Counted from the first letter of the stretch, positions 54,572 to 64,000 are shown. The stretch is 64,000 nucleotides of DNA from Deltaproteobacteria bacterium (GCA_021824175.1 JAKALP010000027.1:1-64000); one strand, 5' to 3'. Made by a program: numbers and translations. The notes: generated from the letters alone by a model not told the origin.

Positions 54572-55072
54572 TTAGTTGATACTGACCGACGCACCTTTGA
54601 TCTTATTAACCAAAGCTGCCCTGGAAGTGATGCGGGTTCCTCTTATAACCACCCTGCCGTCCTTTTGAAGGGTGACCGAGCTTTTGCCGCAGCGCAACAC
54701 AATCTCTTCGTCGGCATTGAATACTACTCGTTTTCGGTCTACCTCCCCATGCCCTGGCCGGGTCATATCCAATTCATGCATGCGACCTGTTTCGACTTTA
54801 TTTCGAACAATGCCGATGATAATTGGCAGATTAGGATCGCCATTTTCAAAGTGCAGGAGGACCGGAAGATCCTTGGCAAACCGCCAATTTTCATGCGCGT
54901 CAAAGACGCCTTCCAAAACGCGCGCCGGCCTGACACCTTGGCCGTCGGCCGGATGGTCGATAAATGCTTGGCCATCGCCGGAAATCGCAACCAGCCGCCC
55001 CACGCCTGTTTCCAGACAGGCGGGTGATCGATGAGCCTTTAATTCTCTGACTTTCGCCGGAGTAGGGTTCAT
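54572..55072 (-). CDS. DUF6484 T6SS-associated protein
   Basis: A 166-residue protein with the DUF6484 pattern (GRLVAISGDGQAFIDHPADGQGVRPARVLEGV ... VLLHFENGDPNLPIIIGIVRNK), an OB-like fold similar to the gp5 domain of VgrG, and a beta-rich tail with KDGRVVIRG repeats. It probably extends or modifies the spike. It starts one base after the VgrG stop codon, and AAGGAG overlaps the vgrG end. Confidence 0.8.
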   Translation of the reverse strand: MNPTPAKVRELKAHRSPACLETGVGRLVAISGDGQAFIDHPADGQGVRPARVLEGVFDAHENWRFAKDLPVLLHFENGDPNLPIIIGIVRNKVETGRMHELDMTRPGHGEVDRKRVVFNADEEIVLRCGKSSVTLQKDGRVVIRGTRITSRAALVNKIKGASVSIN

Positions 55073-55073
55073 T

Positions 55074-57215
55074 TTAATTCTCCTTTACATTGCTGCCCTT
55101 GACGATCACATCGCCGCTGCCTTTGATACTGATCTTCTTTCCTTTGATCTCGATATCGCCGTTCTTCTTCATCAGCAGTTGGGCGCTGCCAGTAACGATC
55201 TCAATCTCTTTTTCAGCCTGAATGGTAACTTTCTGGGCCTTGAGCAAATAATCCTTCTTGATGGCATCCGTCCTTTTGTCGGACACGGTGTGCTTCATCT
55301 CCCCCGCGATGGTCACCGTCAAATTTTTACCGACATCCATGGATTCGTTACCAGCCACCTTGGAGCTCTTTTGCGCGCCCACGGCCTCCAGCAGCGCGCC
55401 GCCGACTTGCACCGATTTTAGTCCACCCACGGTGGTATTCATGCCGCCGCCCACGCTGATTTGAAACCCGGCACCGACGGTGAGCGCTTTGGCCGCGCCC
55501 ACGGTTTCGGTGGAAGCAATGACGACCATCTCGCTTTTATTGCCGGCGATGCGCACGGTTTCATCCTTGCCCACCGTGCGGGAGCGGTTATTGCGCACTT
55601 CATGGGTATGGTCGTGGGAGATGGTATGTACTTCATCATTGGCCACTTCAATGATGTGGTTGTGCCCGATGGTCAAATGGGTGTTGTTTCCGATGACCGT
55701 ATTCCAGTCTTTCTGGCCGTGGATGTAAATCTCTTCTTGTCCCTTTTTATCCTCAAACCGGATTTCGTTATCGCCGCCGCCACCAGTGGTTGAATTACTC
55801 TTGACCGTGCTTTTGGTTTTCTCGGCCGGCAGGCTGTAAGGCGGTTTGTTGCCGCCGTGGTACACGCGGCCTGTAATGATGGGACGATCCGGATCGCCCT
55901 CAATGAAATCGACGATCACTTCCTGGCCGATGCGGGGAATGTGCATGGCCCCCCAACCGGCGCCGGCCCAGGATTGGCTGACCCAGATCCAGCAAGAGCT
56001 CTTCTCGTCCTTTTTGCCCAGACGATCCCAATGAAACAGCACTTTGACCCGGCCAAACTGGTCCGTATATATCTCCTCGCCGGCAGGACCGGTCACGGTG
56101 GCGGTCTGCACGCCTTCGACGATCGGCTTGGGCAATGCAATCTCCGGCCGGATGGTGATGGCAGAAGGAATGGCCACAAAATGATTTTCGTAGCTGGTGC
56201 CGCCGGCCGCGGCCGCCCTTTCGGCCAGGACTTGTGGTTGGGCACCGCTATGAAATACTTCGATTAATAAGTACTCCTGATTGAAGGCTGGGATATCATG
56301 CTCGCTCAATTTAAAAGTAAACCCCGGCAACAGTCTGGACACCACGCCGCGGCCTTCGGCCTTTTCCTGGTACATGACTGTCTGCTGCAAGCGAACCTGG
56401 GCGATCCGCTCGCCCTCTTCGGGCATAAGGTAATCGCCGGGATAGTCGTATACTTCCAGCTTTTTATGTTCCGAAGCGCTTTGATCAACCGTCAGGTTCA
56501 GTGAAGGTCTTTCAAAATTAAAATCTCGGAGGGTGTACTTTCCGGAGCGGATCTGCTTGGTCAATTGAAAGGAGACCACGGCTTCGGCTTCGGCCACCAT
56601 TCCCGCGCCAGGATTGAACGGGATCGAAGCCTGCCCGGCGATGGGCTGGTAGTTGACGGTGCCATCTCCAAACACTAGCAGATGCTTTTGCTGTGAGTGC
56701 TCGAAAAAGTAAAATATCCCCTCTTCTTCCAGCAGGCGGGAGATGAAATTCAAATCGGTTTCGCGATACTGAACACAATATTCCCGTGGCGAATACTGGC
56801 CCTGGAGACGGAATTTGAAAAGGTCGCTGGTGATGCCGCTCTCTTGCAAAATTGCTTTAACGATGTCGGGCACGCTTTGCTGCTGGAAAATGCGGCAATC
56901 CTGTTCCAGGGCGAGCAGCTTGATCTGGGGCACGACCCTGGCCCGGTACAGGTAGAAGCGGCCGTTGAGACCGGTTTGAGCAAACTGGTCGATGATGCCA
57001 TGCACGTAACGGGCTTCATCACTGCTTTCCAGAGTCAGAAGTGCCGTTTTGCCGATCACCGTATCGAACTTGACTTCATCTTCCGAAGCCAGGCTCAATT
57101 GAACCTCGAAGGTGTCTGAGATCTTCTCCCGAATCGAGAAATCCACGACAAGGAGCTCAATGGAACCCGCTTTGAAGATAAACCGGGGAGCATTTGCCGG
57201 GGGAAAAGTGGCCAT
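55074..57215 (-). CDS. vgrG: VgrG spike protein (TssI)
   Basis: T6SS puncturing spike of 713 residues. The gp27-like N-terminal part (FSIREKISDTFEVQLSLASEDEV; QYRETDLNFISRLLEEEGIFYFFEHS), the gp5 OB domain (YTDQFGRVKVLFHWDRLG ... WAGAGWGAMHIPRIGQEVIVDFIEGDPDRPIITGRVYH) and a C-terminal beta-helix with His/Asn-rich strands are all present. There is no extra effector domain. GGAGG precedes the ATG. It heads the ten-gene minus-strand island. Confidence 0.95.
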   Translation of the reverse strand: MATFPPANAPRFIFKAGSIELLVVDFSIREKISDTFEVQLSLASEDEVKFDTVIGKTALLTLESSDEARYVHGIIDQFAQTGLNGRFYLYRARVVPQIKLLALEQDCRIFQQQSVPDIVKAILQESGITSDLFKFRLQGQYSPREYCVQYRETDLNFISRLLEEEGIFYFFEHSQQKHLLVFGDGTVNYQPIAGQASIPFNPGAGMVAEAEAVVSFQLTKQIRSGKYTLRDFNFERPSLNLTVDQSASEHKKLEVYDYPGDYLMPEEGERIAQVRLQQTVMYQEKAEGRGVVSRLLPGFTFKLSEHDIPAFNQEYLLIEVFHSGAQPQVLAERAAAAGGTSYENHFVAIPSAITIRPEIALPKPIVEGVQTATVTGPAGEEIYTDQFGRVKVLFHWDRLGKKDEKSSCWIWVSQSWAGAGWGAMHIPRIGQEVIVDFIEGDPDRPIITGRVYHGGNKPPYSLPAEKTKSTVKSNSTTGGGGDNEIRFEDKKGQEEIYIHGQKDWNTVIGNNTHLTIGHNHIIEVANDEVHTISHDHTHEVRNNRSRTVGKDETVRIAGNKSEMVVIASTETVGAAKALTVGAGFQISVGGGMNTTVGGLKSVQVGGALLEAVGAQKSSKVAGNESMDVGKNLTVTIAGEMKHTVSDKRTDAIKKDYLLKAQKVTIQAEKEIEIVTGSAQLLMKKNGDIEIKGKKISIKGSGDVIVKGSNVKEN

Positions 57216-57462
57216 GGGGTCCTCCTATGTTTGCGATGGTGCCATTGGAGTTGACCGGCTGGGAGGTACGATGCGCGCTGATGATCCCTCACGCGTGGGG
57301 TGGAACGAAGCCTGCTATCTTTTAATATATCCCATCCTAAACATTCAAGCTATTTTATTATTGACTCCGCATGGTTATACTATTGCCGGAGTTGCACATC
57401 CAATGTCTTTCTTGATAGAGTGAAGCCGTTTGGTTAGCGAAGATTCGAAAGGCCTAACACGC

Positions 57463-59307
57463 ATGCAGTATGTTCCTACCATCCGGCTTATGCTTTTTAC
57501 CTTTTGGCTATCGTTGCTATACAGCGCCCAAGTTTTTGCTCAGGTCGCGCCAACTGATTTAGCGGATAGCTACCGCTTTTTGGTCAGTGATCGTAGCGTT
57601 GGCGGTGCGCTTTACACGGCTAGTGCCGGGGTGCTCAAAGGACGGGCCCTGCCTTTGAGTTTCCTGGATAGCTCCCGATATTGGGGCGAGTTTGTGTGCC
57701 GACAACCGGGGGTAAACTGCGCGGTCACCGATATCTACAACCACGCCGATTATACTCTCAAGCCAGCAGCGGGACCGGCCGCTGACTTGCAAACCGAACG
57801 GGTCTACATCCACAATGGGATCAACATCTACGATGGCGCGGTGTGGCAGATCGCCGTGGTATTGGGCCAAGTGGTTAACGGTTTTGGCAATCCCCATAGC
57901 CAGGATGCCCATGACCTGGCCAACAACCAGAATCTGCTGTTGCGTGAGGGATACAGCGGCGATGCGGACACGGCAGTGCATGGCGCCAATCGCGCCGTCA
58001 CCCAACACGACCTCTTTATTTACAATGGTCACGCCTTAGCTGATCCCCGCCAAGCCTACCATTTCCGGATGATCGGCCGAACTTGGCTTTCCGATGATCC
58101 CTTTATGGCAACCCCCTATGCTTCGCTGATCAAGGCCGTTGATTTACCATTGGGCAACAGTATTTATAAACCCGGCCGGATCTCCTGGTCGGATTGGAAA
58201 CCCATCACCGGAGAAAACGCCTGGGCTTTTCTGATCGGCCCCTTGCAGGCGGCCTATCTTCACCATGTGCGGGCCAAGAAAAGCACTTTTATACCTTTTC
58301 AAGATTTGGCGGTTCAACAAGCCCTGGCCGTGCTGCCCGCCTTTGCCGCCATGCAGACGCCCATTGGCGCGGTGTGCTATGCCCCCTCGGGAACCATGGC
58401 CAACCAGGGTACACAAACCGTCAACCCCCATCAGGTGGCCGTGGAGAACAATTTCTCCGTTTATGTGGGCTTGAATCTGTTGCAGGCTACGTTGCGGGCC
58501 GAACTGTCCGCGCAAAGCACTTTGAAGGACAAAGAAAAGCGCACCATCCAAGAAGCACTGACCACCATCCAGACCATGATCCATGGCGGCCAAATAGGAA
58601 ATTACCAGCCCACCGAGGGGCTGCTGAAATTCTTTCAAAATCGCGCCTGGCGCAATGGCCGATTTGTCCAGGGCGGCCTGGCCAATGATGATCAGCAGCA
58701 AAGCGACTGGATTCCCTTCCTCAAACCGCAAGCCGTGGATGTCAACACCTGGGGTGTGGCCGCTTTGGGTGCACGGCAAATCGATGCGTGGTTCGGCAGT
58801 GGTGCGGCCTTCAAGGTCTGGCAGCAGGTGAAGCAATGGGGGGCCTGCGGCCAGGGCAAAGCCTTGTGGGGCGTGGGATTTTCGGATCAGGACGGCAACG
58901 GCACGGGGGAAGATCGTACTTTCCGCCAGGGGATTTTATCCGCCGAATGGACGGCCGGAGCCATTGTCATGGTGCGCAATATGTTTAATTACTACCGAAG
59001 AGCAGATGCGGGGGATGATAAGGCGAGGGCTTATGTGGCGGCGCTGGAAGAAGATGAGAAGGCCATGCTTAAAGGAGTCATCCATTTACGTCTTGATCAT
59101 TACTCGGAATTTGAAATCCCGGGCAAACCAAACAACTACTCCGATCTCATCGCCTCCCGATCACAACCCTATTTATATGCCAGCCGGCGCGTCTTTATTC
59201 CTTTTGGCTGGTATGCCAATCCCCTGCCCAGCACCAGCGCAACAGCCTGGATTATTCTGGTGGCTGATGGTTATGATCCTTTTGGATATGGCGGTGTGCC
59301 CAATTGA
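57463..59307 (+). CDS. Secreted protein of unknown function, possible alpha-helical barrel enzyme
   Basis: A 614-residue exported protein with a signal peptide ending near FAQVAP. The body has repeated helical-pair patterns and aromatic-rich loops (WSDWKPITGENAWAFLIGPLQAAYL; NPLPSTSATAWIILVADGYDPF) like those of six-hairpin glycosidase folds, but no catalytic signature is recognised. It is transcribed away from vgrG and converges on ftsH, so it is probably not part of the T6SS island. The ATG at 57463 has AAAGG upstream. The glycosidase suggestion is weak. Confidence 0.6.
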   Translation: MQYVPTIRLMLFTFWLSLLYSAQVFAQVAPTDLADSYRFLVSDRSVGGALYTASAGVLKGRALPLSFLDSSRYWGEFVCRQPGVNCAVTDIYNHADYTLKPAAGPAADLQTERVYIHNGINIYDGAVWQIAVVLGQVVNGFGNPHSQDAHDLANNQNLLLREGYSGDADTAVHGANRAVTQHDLFIYNGHALADPRQAYHFRMIGRTWLSDDPFMATPYASLIKAVDLPLGNSIYKPGRISWSDWKPITGENAWAFLIGPLQAAYLHHVRAKKSTFIPFQDLAVQQALAVLPAFAAMQTPIGAVCYAPSGTMANQGTQTVNPHQVAVENNFSVYVGLNLLQATLRAELSAQSTLKDKEKRTIQEALTTIQTMIHGGQIGNYQPTEGLLKFFQNRAWRNGRFVQGGLANDDQQQSDWIPFLKPQAVDVNTWGVAALGARQIDAWFGSGAAFKVWQQVKQWGACGQGKALWGVGFSDQDGNGTGEDRTFRQGILSAEWTAGAIVMVRNMFNYYRRADAGDDKARAYVAALEEDEKAMLKGVIHLRLDHYSEFEIPGKPNNYSDLIASRSQPYLYASRRVFIPFGWYANPLPSTSATAWIILVADGYDPFGYGGVPN

Positions 59308-59315
59308 AGTCGAGC

Positions 59316-59353
59316 ACGAGCCATCTCAAAATAACCTTATTGAGATGGCTCGT
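59316..59353. terminator. Bidirectional terminator between convergent genes
   Basis: Arms ACGAGCCATCTCAA (59316-59329) and TTGAGATGGCTCGT (59340-59353) form a 14-bp perfect stem with a 10-base loop, between the secreted protein gene and the ftsH end. Confidence 0.65.
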
Positions 59354-59376
59354 AGCTGAATAGCGGTTTTATCGCC

Positions 59377-61185
59377 CTATGCTTTGATCTCTTCGGCCAG
59401 GGCCTTGAGCTCGTCGCCGGCGATGGTTTCCTGGTGCAGCAACTTTTGGGTGCTCTTTTCCAATAGTTCGCGGCGCTCTTCCAATATCTTCTTGGCCACC
59501 TGGTACTGCTTCTGGATGATCTCGCGCACCTCGTTGTCGATGCGTTCGGCGGTGGCCTGGCTGTATTCCGGTGGACCCTCCATGCCGGGCTGTAGAAATA
59601 GCGATCGCTGAGAACTGCCGTGATATACCTGCCCCATGGTATCGCTCATGCCATATTGTTTAATCATGCTGCGAGCGATGTCGCTGGCCTTGGACAGGTC
59701 GTTGTGGGCACCAGTGGAGATATCGTCGAAAACAATTTCTTCCGCCGCCCGACCGCCCAACAGGGTAGCGATCTTATTGAGAAGCTCGGTCTTGCGCATC
59801 AAAAAGCGATCTTCGGTGGGCACCTGCATGGTATACCCCAGGGCCGCGATGCCCCGTGGAATAATGGTGATCTTCTGCACCGGATCAGTGCCGGGCAAAG
59901 TCATGGCCACCAGGGCATGACCGACTTCATGGTAGGCTACAATTTTCTTTTCTTCTGGATTGATCAGGCGGTTTTTCTTCTCCAAGCCGGCCACCAGCCG
60001 CTCCACGGCCTCCTGGAACTCCGACATGCCAACCTTTTGTTTGCCGCGCCGCACGGCCAGCAGGGCTGCTTCATTGACCAAGTTGGCCAGATCGGCGCCA
60101 ACCATGCCGGGAGTCATGGCCGCGATCTTCTCCACGTCCAGATCATCGACGGCCTGGACGTTTTTCAGGTGAACCTTAAGGATTGCTTCCCGGCCGCTCT
60201 TGTCTGGCCGGTCCACCAGCACCTGACGGTCAAAACGCCCCGGCCGCAGCAGGGCCGGGTCCAATATTTCAGGCCGGTTGGTGGCGGCCATCAGGATCAC
60301 ACCCACCTGGGCGTCAAAGCCGTCCAGCTCCACCAAAAGCTGATTAAGAGTCTGTTCACGCTCATCGTGTCCTCCCATGGTGCCGAATCCGCGCGCCTTG
60401 CCCAACGCATCGAGCTCATCGATAAAAATGATGCACGGTGCTTTTTGTTTGGCCTGTGCAAAAAGGTCGCGAACCCGCGCGGCCCCCAAGCCCACGAACA
60501 TTTCCACGAACTCCGAACCGCTCATGCTGAAAAATGGCACGCCGCTTTCCCCGGCCACGGCCTTGGCCAGCAGGGTCTTGCCGGTCCCCGGCGGGCCGAC
60601 GAGCAAAATACCGCGGGGCACCTTGCCGCCGATGGCAGTAAAACGCTCCGGGGTTTTCAAAAAATCGATCACTTCGACCAGTTCCTGCTTGGCCTCCTCT
60701 ACCCCGGCCACATCGGTGAATGTGACCCCGACTTCGTCTTCCACGTATATTTTTGCCTTGTTCTTGCCGAGGGTCATGAACCCCTGCTGCTGGCCCTGGA
60801 TGCGCTTCATCATGAAATACCAGATGCCGACGAAGAAGAATACCGGCAGAATCCAGGAGAGCAGATCCCTAAAAAAAGTCGATTCAATTTCACCCTTGAA
60901 GACCACATTGTGATCTTCCAATAGTTGCGAAATTTCAGGGTCCACCCGTACTGTGCGGAAAAGTTCGCCCTTGTCTCCGGACTTGTCGTCCGCCCGCATC
61001 CGCCCATGGATTTCATTGGCGGTTATCGCTACTTCCGAAATCTTATTCTCCTTGAGCAGATTAAGGAATCGACTGTACGGGATGGTTTGGACGGCAACCG
61101 CCGTAGCGAAAATATTGTGCACGATCAATACGCCCCAGATGGCCAATACCACGTACCAGAGTGAAAACTTGTGATGCTTCTCCAT
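59377..61185 (-). CDS. ftsH: ATP-dependent zinc metalloprotease FtsH
   Basis: Membrane-bound AAA protease that degrades misfolded membrane and regulatory proteins. The 602-residue protein has two membrane helices (about 9-30 and 108-125) around a periplasmic domain. Walker A is GPPGTGKT, Walker [10 protein letters not shown], the second region of homology [21 protein letters not shown], and the Zn site HEVGH with a distal Asp segment ([13 protein letters not shown]). AAAGGAG precedes the ATG. Standard FtsH is often slightly longer; the tail is complete. Confidence 0.96.
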   Translation of the reverse strand: MEKHHKFSLWYVVLAIWGVLIVHNIFATAVAVQTIPYSRFLNLLKENKISEVAITANEIHGRMRADDKSGDKGELFRTVRVDPEISQLLEDHNVVFKGEIESTFFRDLLSWILPVFFFVGIWYFMMKRIQGQQQGFMTLGKNKAKIYVEDEVGVTFTDVAGVEEAKQELVEVIDFLKTPERFTAIGGKVPRGILLVGPPGTGKTLLAKAVAGESGVPFFSMSGSEFVEMFVGLGAARVRDLFAQAKQKAPCIIFIDELDALGKARGFGTMGGHDEREQTLNQLLVELDGFDAQVGVILMAATNRPEILDPALLRPGRFDRQVLVDRPDKSGREAILKVHLKNVQAVDDLDVEKIAAMTPGMVGADLANLVNEAALLAVRRGKQKVGMSEFQEAVERLVAGLEKKNRLINPEEKKIVAYHEVGHALVAMTLPGTDPVQKITIIPRGIAALGYTMQVPTEDRFLMRKTELLNKIATLLGGRAAEEIVFDDISTGAHNDLSKASDIARSMIKQYGMSDTMGQVYHGSSQRSLFLQPGMEGPPEYSQATAERIDNEVREIIQKQYQVAKKILEERRELLEKSTQKLLHQETIAGDELKALAEEIKA

Positions 61186-61421
61186 GCGGACTCCTTTGCT
61201 TCGCGTTTAAAAATACGGCCAAATGATAAGACCCAAATCTAATCAGGCAATATGGGACATCGCATTTGCCCTACAAATATTCGGGTCAGAATCGGCACTA
61301 CTTTCGGGATCACGGTCGTTTAGATTTGGCCTTCGACAAATGTCGGCCCACGGTGCGGCCCCAGCCTTGTATAAGCGAAAAGTAGCACTATTTTCAACGT
61401 GTATTCAATAAAAGGAATCTC

Positions 61422-62993
61422 ATGCCGCTGCATCGTCCCATTCTCATCCTCGGCGCCACTGGCTATGTCGGCGGCCGACTGATCCCCAGATTGTTGTCGG
61501 CCGGGTACACGGTTCGCGCCATGGGGCGCTCGGTGGAGAAAATGGCCTGCCGCCCCTGGGCCGGCCACCCTTTGATTCAGTTGGTTCAAGGGGATGTATT
61601 GGATCTCGACTCCCTTGAGCGCGCCTGCCGGGGATGCGGCCACGCGTTCTACCTGGTTCACGCCATGATCGCCCAGGGTCACCGTTTTGCCGAGATCGAC
61701 CGCCAATCGGCCCTGAATATGCGCGCTGCGGCCGAACGCTCCGGCCTGGAGCAGATCATCTACCTGGGTGGCCTGGGAGAGATTAACCATCCCCACTTGA
61801 GCGCCCACCTGGCCTCGCGCCATGAGGTGGGAGATATTCTCCAGGCCGGCACGGTGCCGGCCACGGTGCTGCGAGCCGCCATGATCCTGGGCTCGGGCAG
61901 CGCCTCATTCGAAATACTGCGCTACCTGGTGGAGCGGCTGCCGGTGATGATTACGCCGCGCTGGGTCCAGAGCCCCACCCAGCCTATCGCCATCCAGAAT
62001 GTGCTCGACTATTTCATCGGCTGCCTGGAGAACCCCGCCGTCCGCGGCGGCGCTTTCGACATCGGCGGCCCAGAGGTGTTGAGCTACGGCGAGCTGATCC
62101 GCATCTATGCCCGGCAAGCCGGACTGGGGCCGCGCTGGATCATTCCCGTGCCGGTGCTCACCCCCGGCTTGAGCGCGCGCTGGATTCACCTGGTGACGCC
62201 TGTGCCGGCCGCCATTGCCCGGCCCCTCACCGAAGGGCTCAGCGTGCCCACGGTGTGCAAAGAGCAAGGCATTCGGAAGTTTGTGCCGGTGAACTTGATC
62301 CCCTGCCGTCAAGCGATCGCCACCGCGCTGGACCGCGCGCTGGAGAATCAAGTCGACACCTGTTGGAGCGACGCCGGCCAGCCGAGGCCGCCGGAGTGGG
62401 CCTATTGCGGCGACGCCGACTATGCCGGCGGGACCATTTTGAACTGCGCTTATCGTCTGAAATTGGAGGCCCCGTCGGACCAGATCTGGCCCGTGGTGGC
62501 AGCCATGGGCGGCCAAACCGGCTACTACTTCGGCAACTGGCTGTGGCGCCTGCGCGGCTGGCTGGACCGTTGGGCGGGCGGCGTGGGATTGCGGCGCGGA
62601 CGGCGCCATCCCAGCGCCATCGGCGTGGGCGATGCCCTGGATTTTTGGCGCGTTTTGACTGCCCGGCCTCCCCATCGGCTAACCCTGCTGGCTGAAATGA
62701 AGGTTCCCGGCGAGGCCATTCTGGACATCCAGGTTCAGCCCCTGGGTCACGGCCAAAGCGAGCTACGCCTGATCTCGCACTTTTTGCCGCGCGGCCTTTG
62801 GGGCTTGATCTATTGGTATGCGCTCTACCCGTTTCACGTTTGGATCTTCAAAGGCATGGCGCGCGCCATGGCCAGGGCCGCCGGCGTGCTTTCCCCTGAG
62901 AGGCCGCGACGGTTTGACCCTCGCCAAGAGAATAGTTGCGCGCTTGTCCTTAAACGCAACACCCATGAACCCACCCAAGGAGAAGGCAAATGA
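61422..62993 (+). CDS. SDR-family NAD(P)-binding protein with DUF2867 domain
   Basis: A 523-residue protein. Residues 1-290 form an atypical SDR (Rossmann GATGYVGG, YLVHAM, IYLGGLGE). Residues about 320-510 form DUF2867 (YAGGTILNCAYRLKLEAPSDQIWPVV ... GVGDALDFWRVL ... EMKVPGEAILDIQV), an SRPBCC-like domain. The two domains commonly occur together in proteins of unknown substrate. The next gene overlaps its end by 4 bases (ATGA), so the two are co-translated. Confidence 0.82.
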   Translation: MPLHRPILILGATGYVGGRLIPRLLSAGYTVRAMGRSVEKMACRPWAGHPLIQLVQGDVLDLDSLERACRGCGHAFYLVHAMIAQGHRFAEIDRQSALNMRAAAERSGLEQIIYLGGLGEINHPHLSAHLASRHEVGDILQAGTVPATVLRAAMILGSGSASFEILRYLVERLPVMITPRWVQSPTQPIAIQNVLDYFIGCLENPAVRGGAFDIGGPEVLSYGELIRIYARQAGLGPRWIIPVPVLTPGLSARWIHLVTPVPAAIARPLTEGLSVPTVCKEQGIRKFVPVNLIPCRQAIATALDRALENQVDTCWSDAGQPRPPEWAYCGDADYAGGTILNCAYRLKLEAPSDQIWPVVAAMGGQTGYYFGNWLWRLRGWLDRWAGGVGLRRGRRHPSAIGVGDALDFWRVLTARPPHRLTLLAEMKVPGEAILDIQVQPLGHGQSELRLISHFLPRGLWGLIYWYALYPFHVWIFKGMARAMARAAGVLSPERPRRFDPRQENSCALVLKRNTHEPTQGEGK

Positions 62994-63379
62994 GTCTTAA
63001 ATCTTATTTTGAAACCCATCGCGGTTTCGGCGTGCTCAGCACGGCCGACAAGGAAGGACGCGTGGATTCGGCGATCTACAGCCGGCCCCACATCATGGAG
63101 GACGGCACCATCGCCCTCATCATGAATGATCGGTTGAGTCACCACAACCTGCAATCCAACCCGCGGGCCGCCTATCTGTTCCGGGAAGCCGGCGAAGGCT
63201 ACAAGGGCAAGAGATTCTTCCTGACCAAAATCCGGGAGGAAATGGACAGCGAGCAGCTCAAAGCGCTCAAGCGCCGCAACTATCCCCAGCAGAAGGAGTA
63301 CCAGGGGCCCAAATTTTTGGTCTTTTTCCGCATCGACCAAGAATTGCCCCTCATCGGGCCGGGGGATGAGACGGATTAG
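62990..63379 (+). CDS. Pyridoxamine 5'-phosphate oxidase-like flavin-binding protein
   Basis: A 129-residue split-barrel protein of the PNPOx-like family. It has GFGVLSTADKEGRVDSAIYSRPHIMEDGTIALIMNDRLSHHNLQSNPRAAYLFREAG, typical of FMN- or F420-binding small oxidoreductases. It overlaps the SDR gene by 4 bases, suggesting a shared transcript and perhaps shared redox chemistry. It converges on a second, frameshifted PNPOx-like gene with a 4-bp overlap. Confidence 0.8.
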   Translation: MSLKSYFETHRGFGVLSTADKEGRVDSAIYSRPHIMEDGTIALIMNDRLSHHNLQSNPRAAYLFREAGEGYKGKRFFLTKIREEMDSEQLKALKRRNYPQQKEYQGPKFLVFFRIDQELPLIGPGDETD

Positions 63380-63821
63380 GCTCCGCCGGCGGCGGGATCC
63401 ATGCGCACATAATGGGCCTGCTCAACCCCGTCGAGCATCTGCAACGCCTGGACCCGCACCCGGATCAAGGCCAAGTCGGGCCGGCTCATCAGCCCCAGCA
63501 GATGGGGGTGTTGCCGGCCCATTTTGGACATGATCTCCGGCTGCGCCGCCATATCCGCAATCTCTTCCGCCCGACCGGTCACGGTGATGGCACGGATGGC
63601 TCCCCTGGGGTCTGACTGGCGGGTGTCCACCAGTAGACTGACCCTGCCGTCAGCCATGAGATTCTTGTACTTGAGGGTCTGTTTGGCCGTGATTAAAAAA
63701 TCTCACTGCCGTCGGCGTTACAAATATAAGCCATAAGCGAGGTGTGGGGCCCATCCGGGCCCACCGTGGCCAGTACGCAGATATCGTTGCCACAAATCAG
63801 GGTTTTGATTTTATCCAGCAT
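63376..63821 (-). pseudogene. Frameshifted PNPOx-like flavin-binding protein
   Basis: Two frames together encode a PNPOx-like protein. From an ATG at 63821 the first frame gives 42 codons (MLDKIKTLICGNDICVLATV ... GSEIF) and stops in a T6 run (A6 at 63695-63700 on the plus strand). The second frame resumes as LITAKQTLKYKNLMADGRVSLLVDTRQ and runs to 63376. One extra T would restore a full 149-residue protein. Either a real frameshift mutation or a homopolymer sequencing error explains it. Confidence 0.7.
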
Positions 63822-63963
63822 GGTGTAAAAATCTTTCTGTAAAGTAAAAGCTCGCTGGCTGCAAGCTATCCCAAAACAATCTTTGGTCCCAAATTTTACT
63901 TGGGGATTGCCTGTAAAAGCACGATTGCCGAGCGCATGTCAAATCCCTTAACCGAGGCTTGTC

Positions 63964-64000
63964 ATGACTGAAACCATCAAACTGGGTATCAGCAGTTGCC
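63964..64000 (+). CDS. Start of a DUF523 family gene (cut by window edge)
   Basis: The last 37 bases open with ATG and read MTETIKLGISSC, the typical N-terminus of DUF523/DUF1722 (YbbK/YbgA-type) proteins, with CGAGG 7 bases upstream. Only 12 residues are visible, so the assignment is tentative. Confidence 0.5.
   Translation, partial: MTETIKLGISSC

Noticed and set aside
47520-57215. A prophage tail module as an explanation for the VgrG-like gene.
   Set aside because: No sheath, tube, tape measure, baseplate, integrase or lysis gene is present, and DUF2169, DUF4150, DUF6484 and immunity-type genes are typical of T6SS cargo loci.

Overview
The window reads as a chromosomal segment of a Gram-negative bacterium, most likely a member of the Desulfobacterota (former Deltaproteobacteria), possibly a Desulfobacterales-type anaerobe. 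This is inferred from the combination of an MglA-like GTPase with DUF4388/cyclic-nucleotide proteins, rubrerythrin, an ADP-forming acyl-CoA synthetase, sigma-54 promoters and the general protein style. No rRNA or tRNA was seen, so the taxonomy is inference.

Layout. 0-9 kb: housekeeping and single genes (argF, NUDIX hydrolase, cysS, DHFR-like reductase, HDOD signalling protein, a tandem-HTH protein, a CaCA-type exchanger, a TerB-like protein). A 770-bp non-coding stretch carries a near-perfect sigma-54 promoter pointing at no gene, and it is followed by a rubrerythrin. 9-14.4 kb (minus strand): an orphan ParB-like protein and purC, then a signalling block of PilZ protein, DUF4388 plus two cNMP-binding domains, MglA-like GTPase and a TPR-like protein. 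14.7-21.4 kb (minus): mdh, uvrC, uvrB, ispF and a membrane class III nucleotide cyclase.

21.6-38.7 kb (plus): a large type IV pilus locus whose order matches MSHA pilus clusters: MshI (PilM-PilN fusion), MshJ (PilO), MshK (PilP), MshL secretin, MshM ATPase (here with a LysM tail), MshE, MshG, a membrane-bound sigma-54 activator, the main prepilin behind its own sigma-54 promoter and terminator, MshC-, MshD- and MshO-like prepilins, and an 861-residue MshP-like minor pilin with a very large ectodomain. Several palindromic repeats lie inside this locus, two of them across the leader regions of minor pilins.

39-47.3 kb (plus): ADP-forming acyl-CoA synthetase, a small Cys-rich protein, an Mla-type lipid transport operon (STAS-MlaE fusion, MlaF, MlaD, PqiC-like lipoprotein) and pgi. 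47.5-57.2 kb (minus): a tight ten-gene type VI secretion effector island read from VgrG through DUF6484, a PAAR-like DUF4150 protein, a ketosynthase-fold protein that appears to lack all its catalytic residues, an AHH-family nuclease toxin, a DUF1629-type and an Imm49-like putative immunity protein, DUF2169, a HEAT-repeat protein and an unknown protein. No T6SS core genes are present. 57.4-64 kb: a secreted protein of unknown function, ftsH, an SDR/DUF2867 protein, two PNPOx-like flavin-binding proteins (one frameshifted) and the start of a DUF523-type gene at the right edge.

The most interesting systems are the MSHA-like pilus locus under apparent sigma-54 control, the VgrG effector island with its degenerate ketosynthase, and the orphan sigma-54 promoter that may drive a structured RNA.
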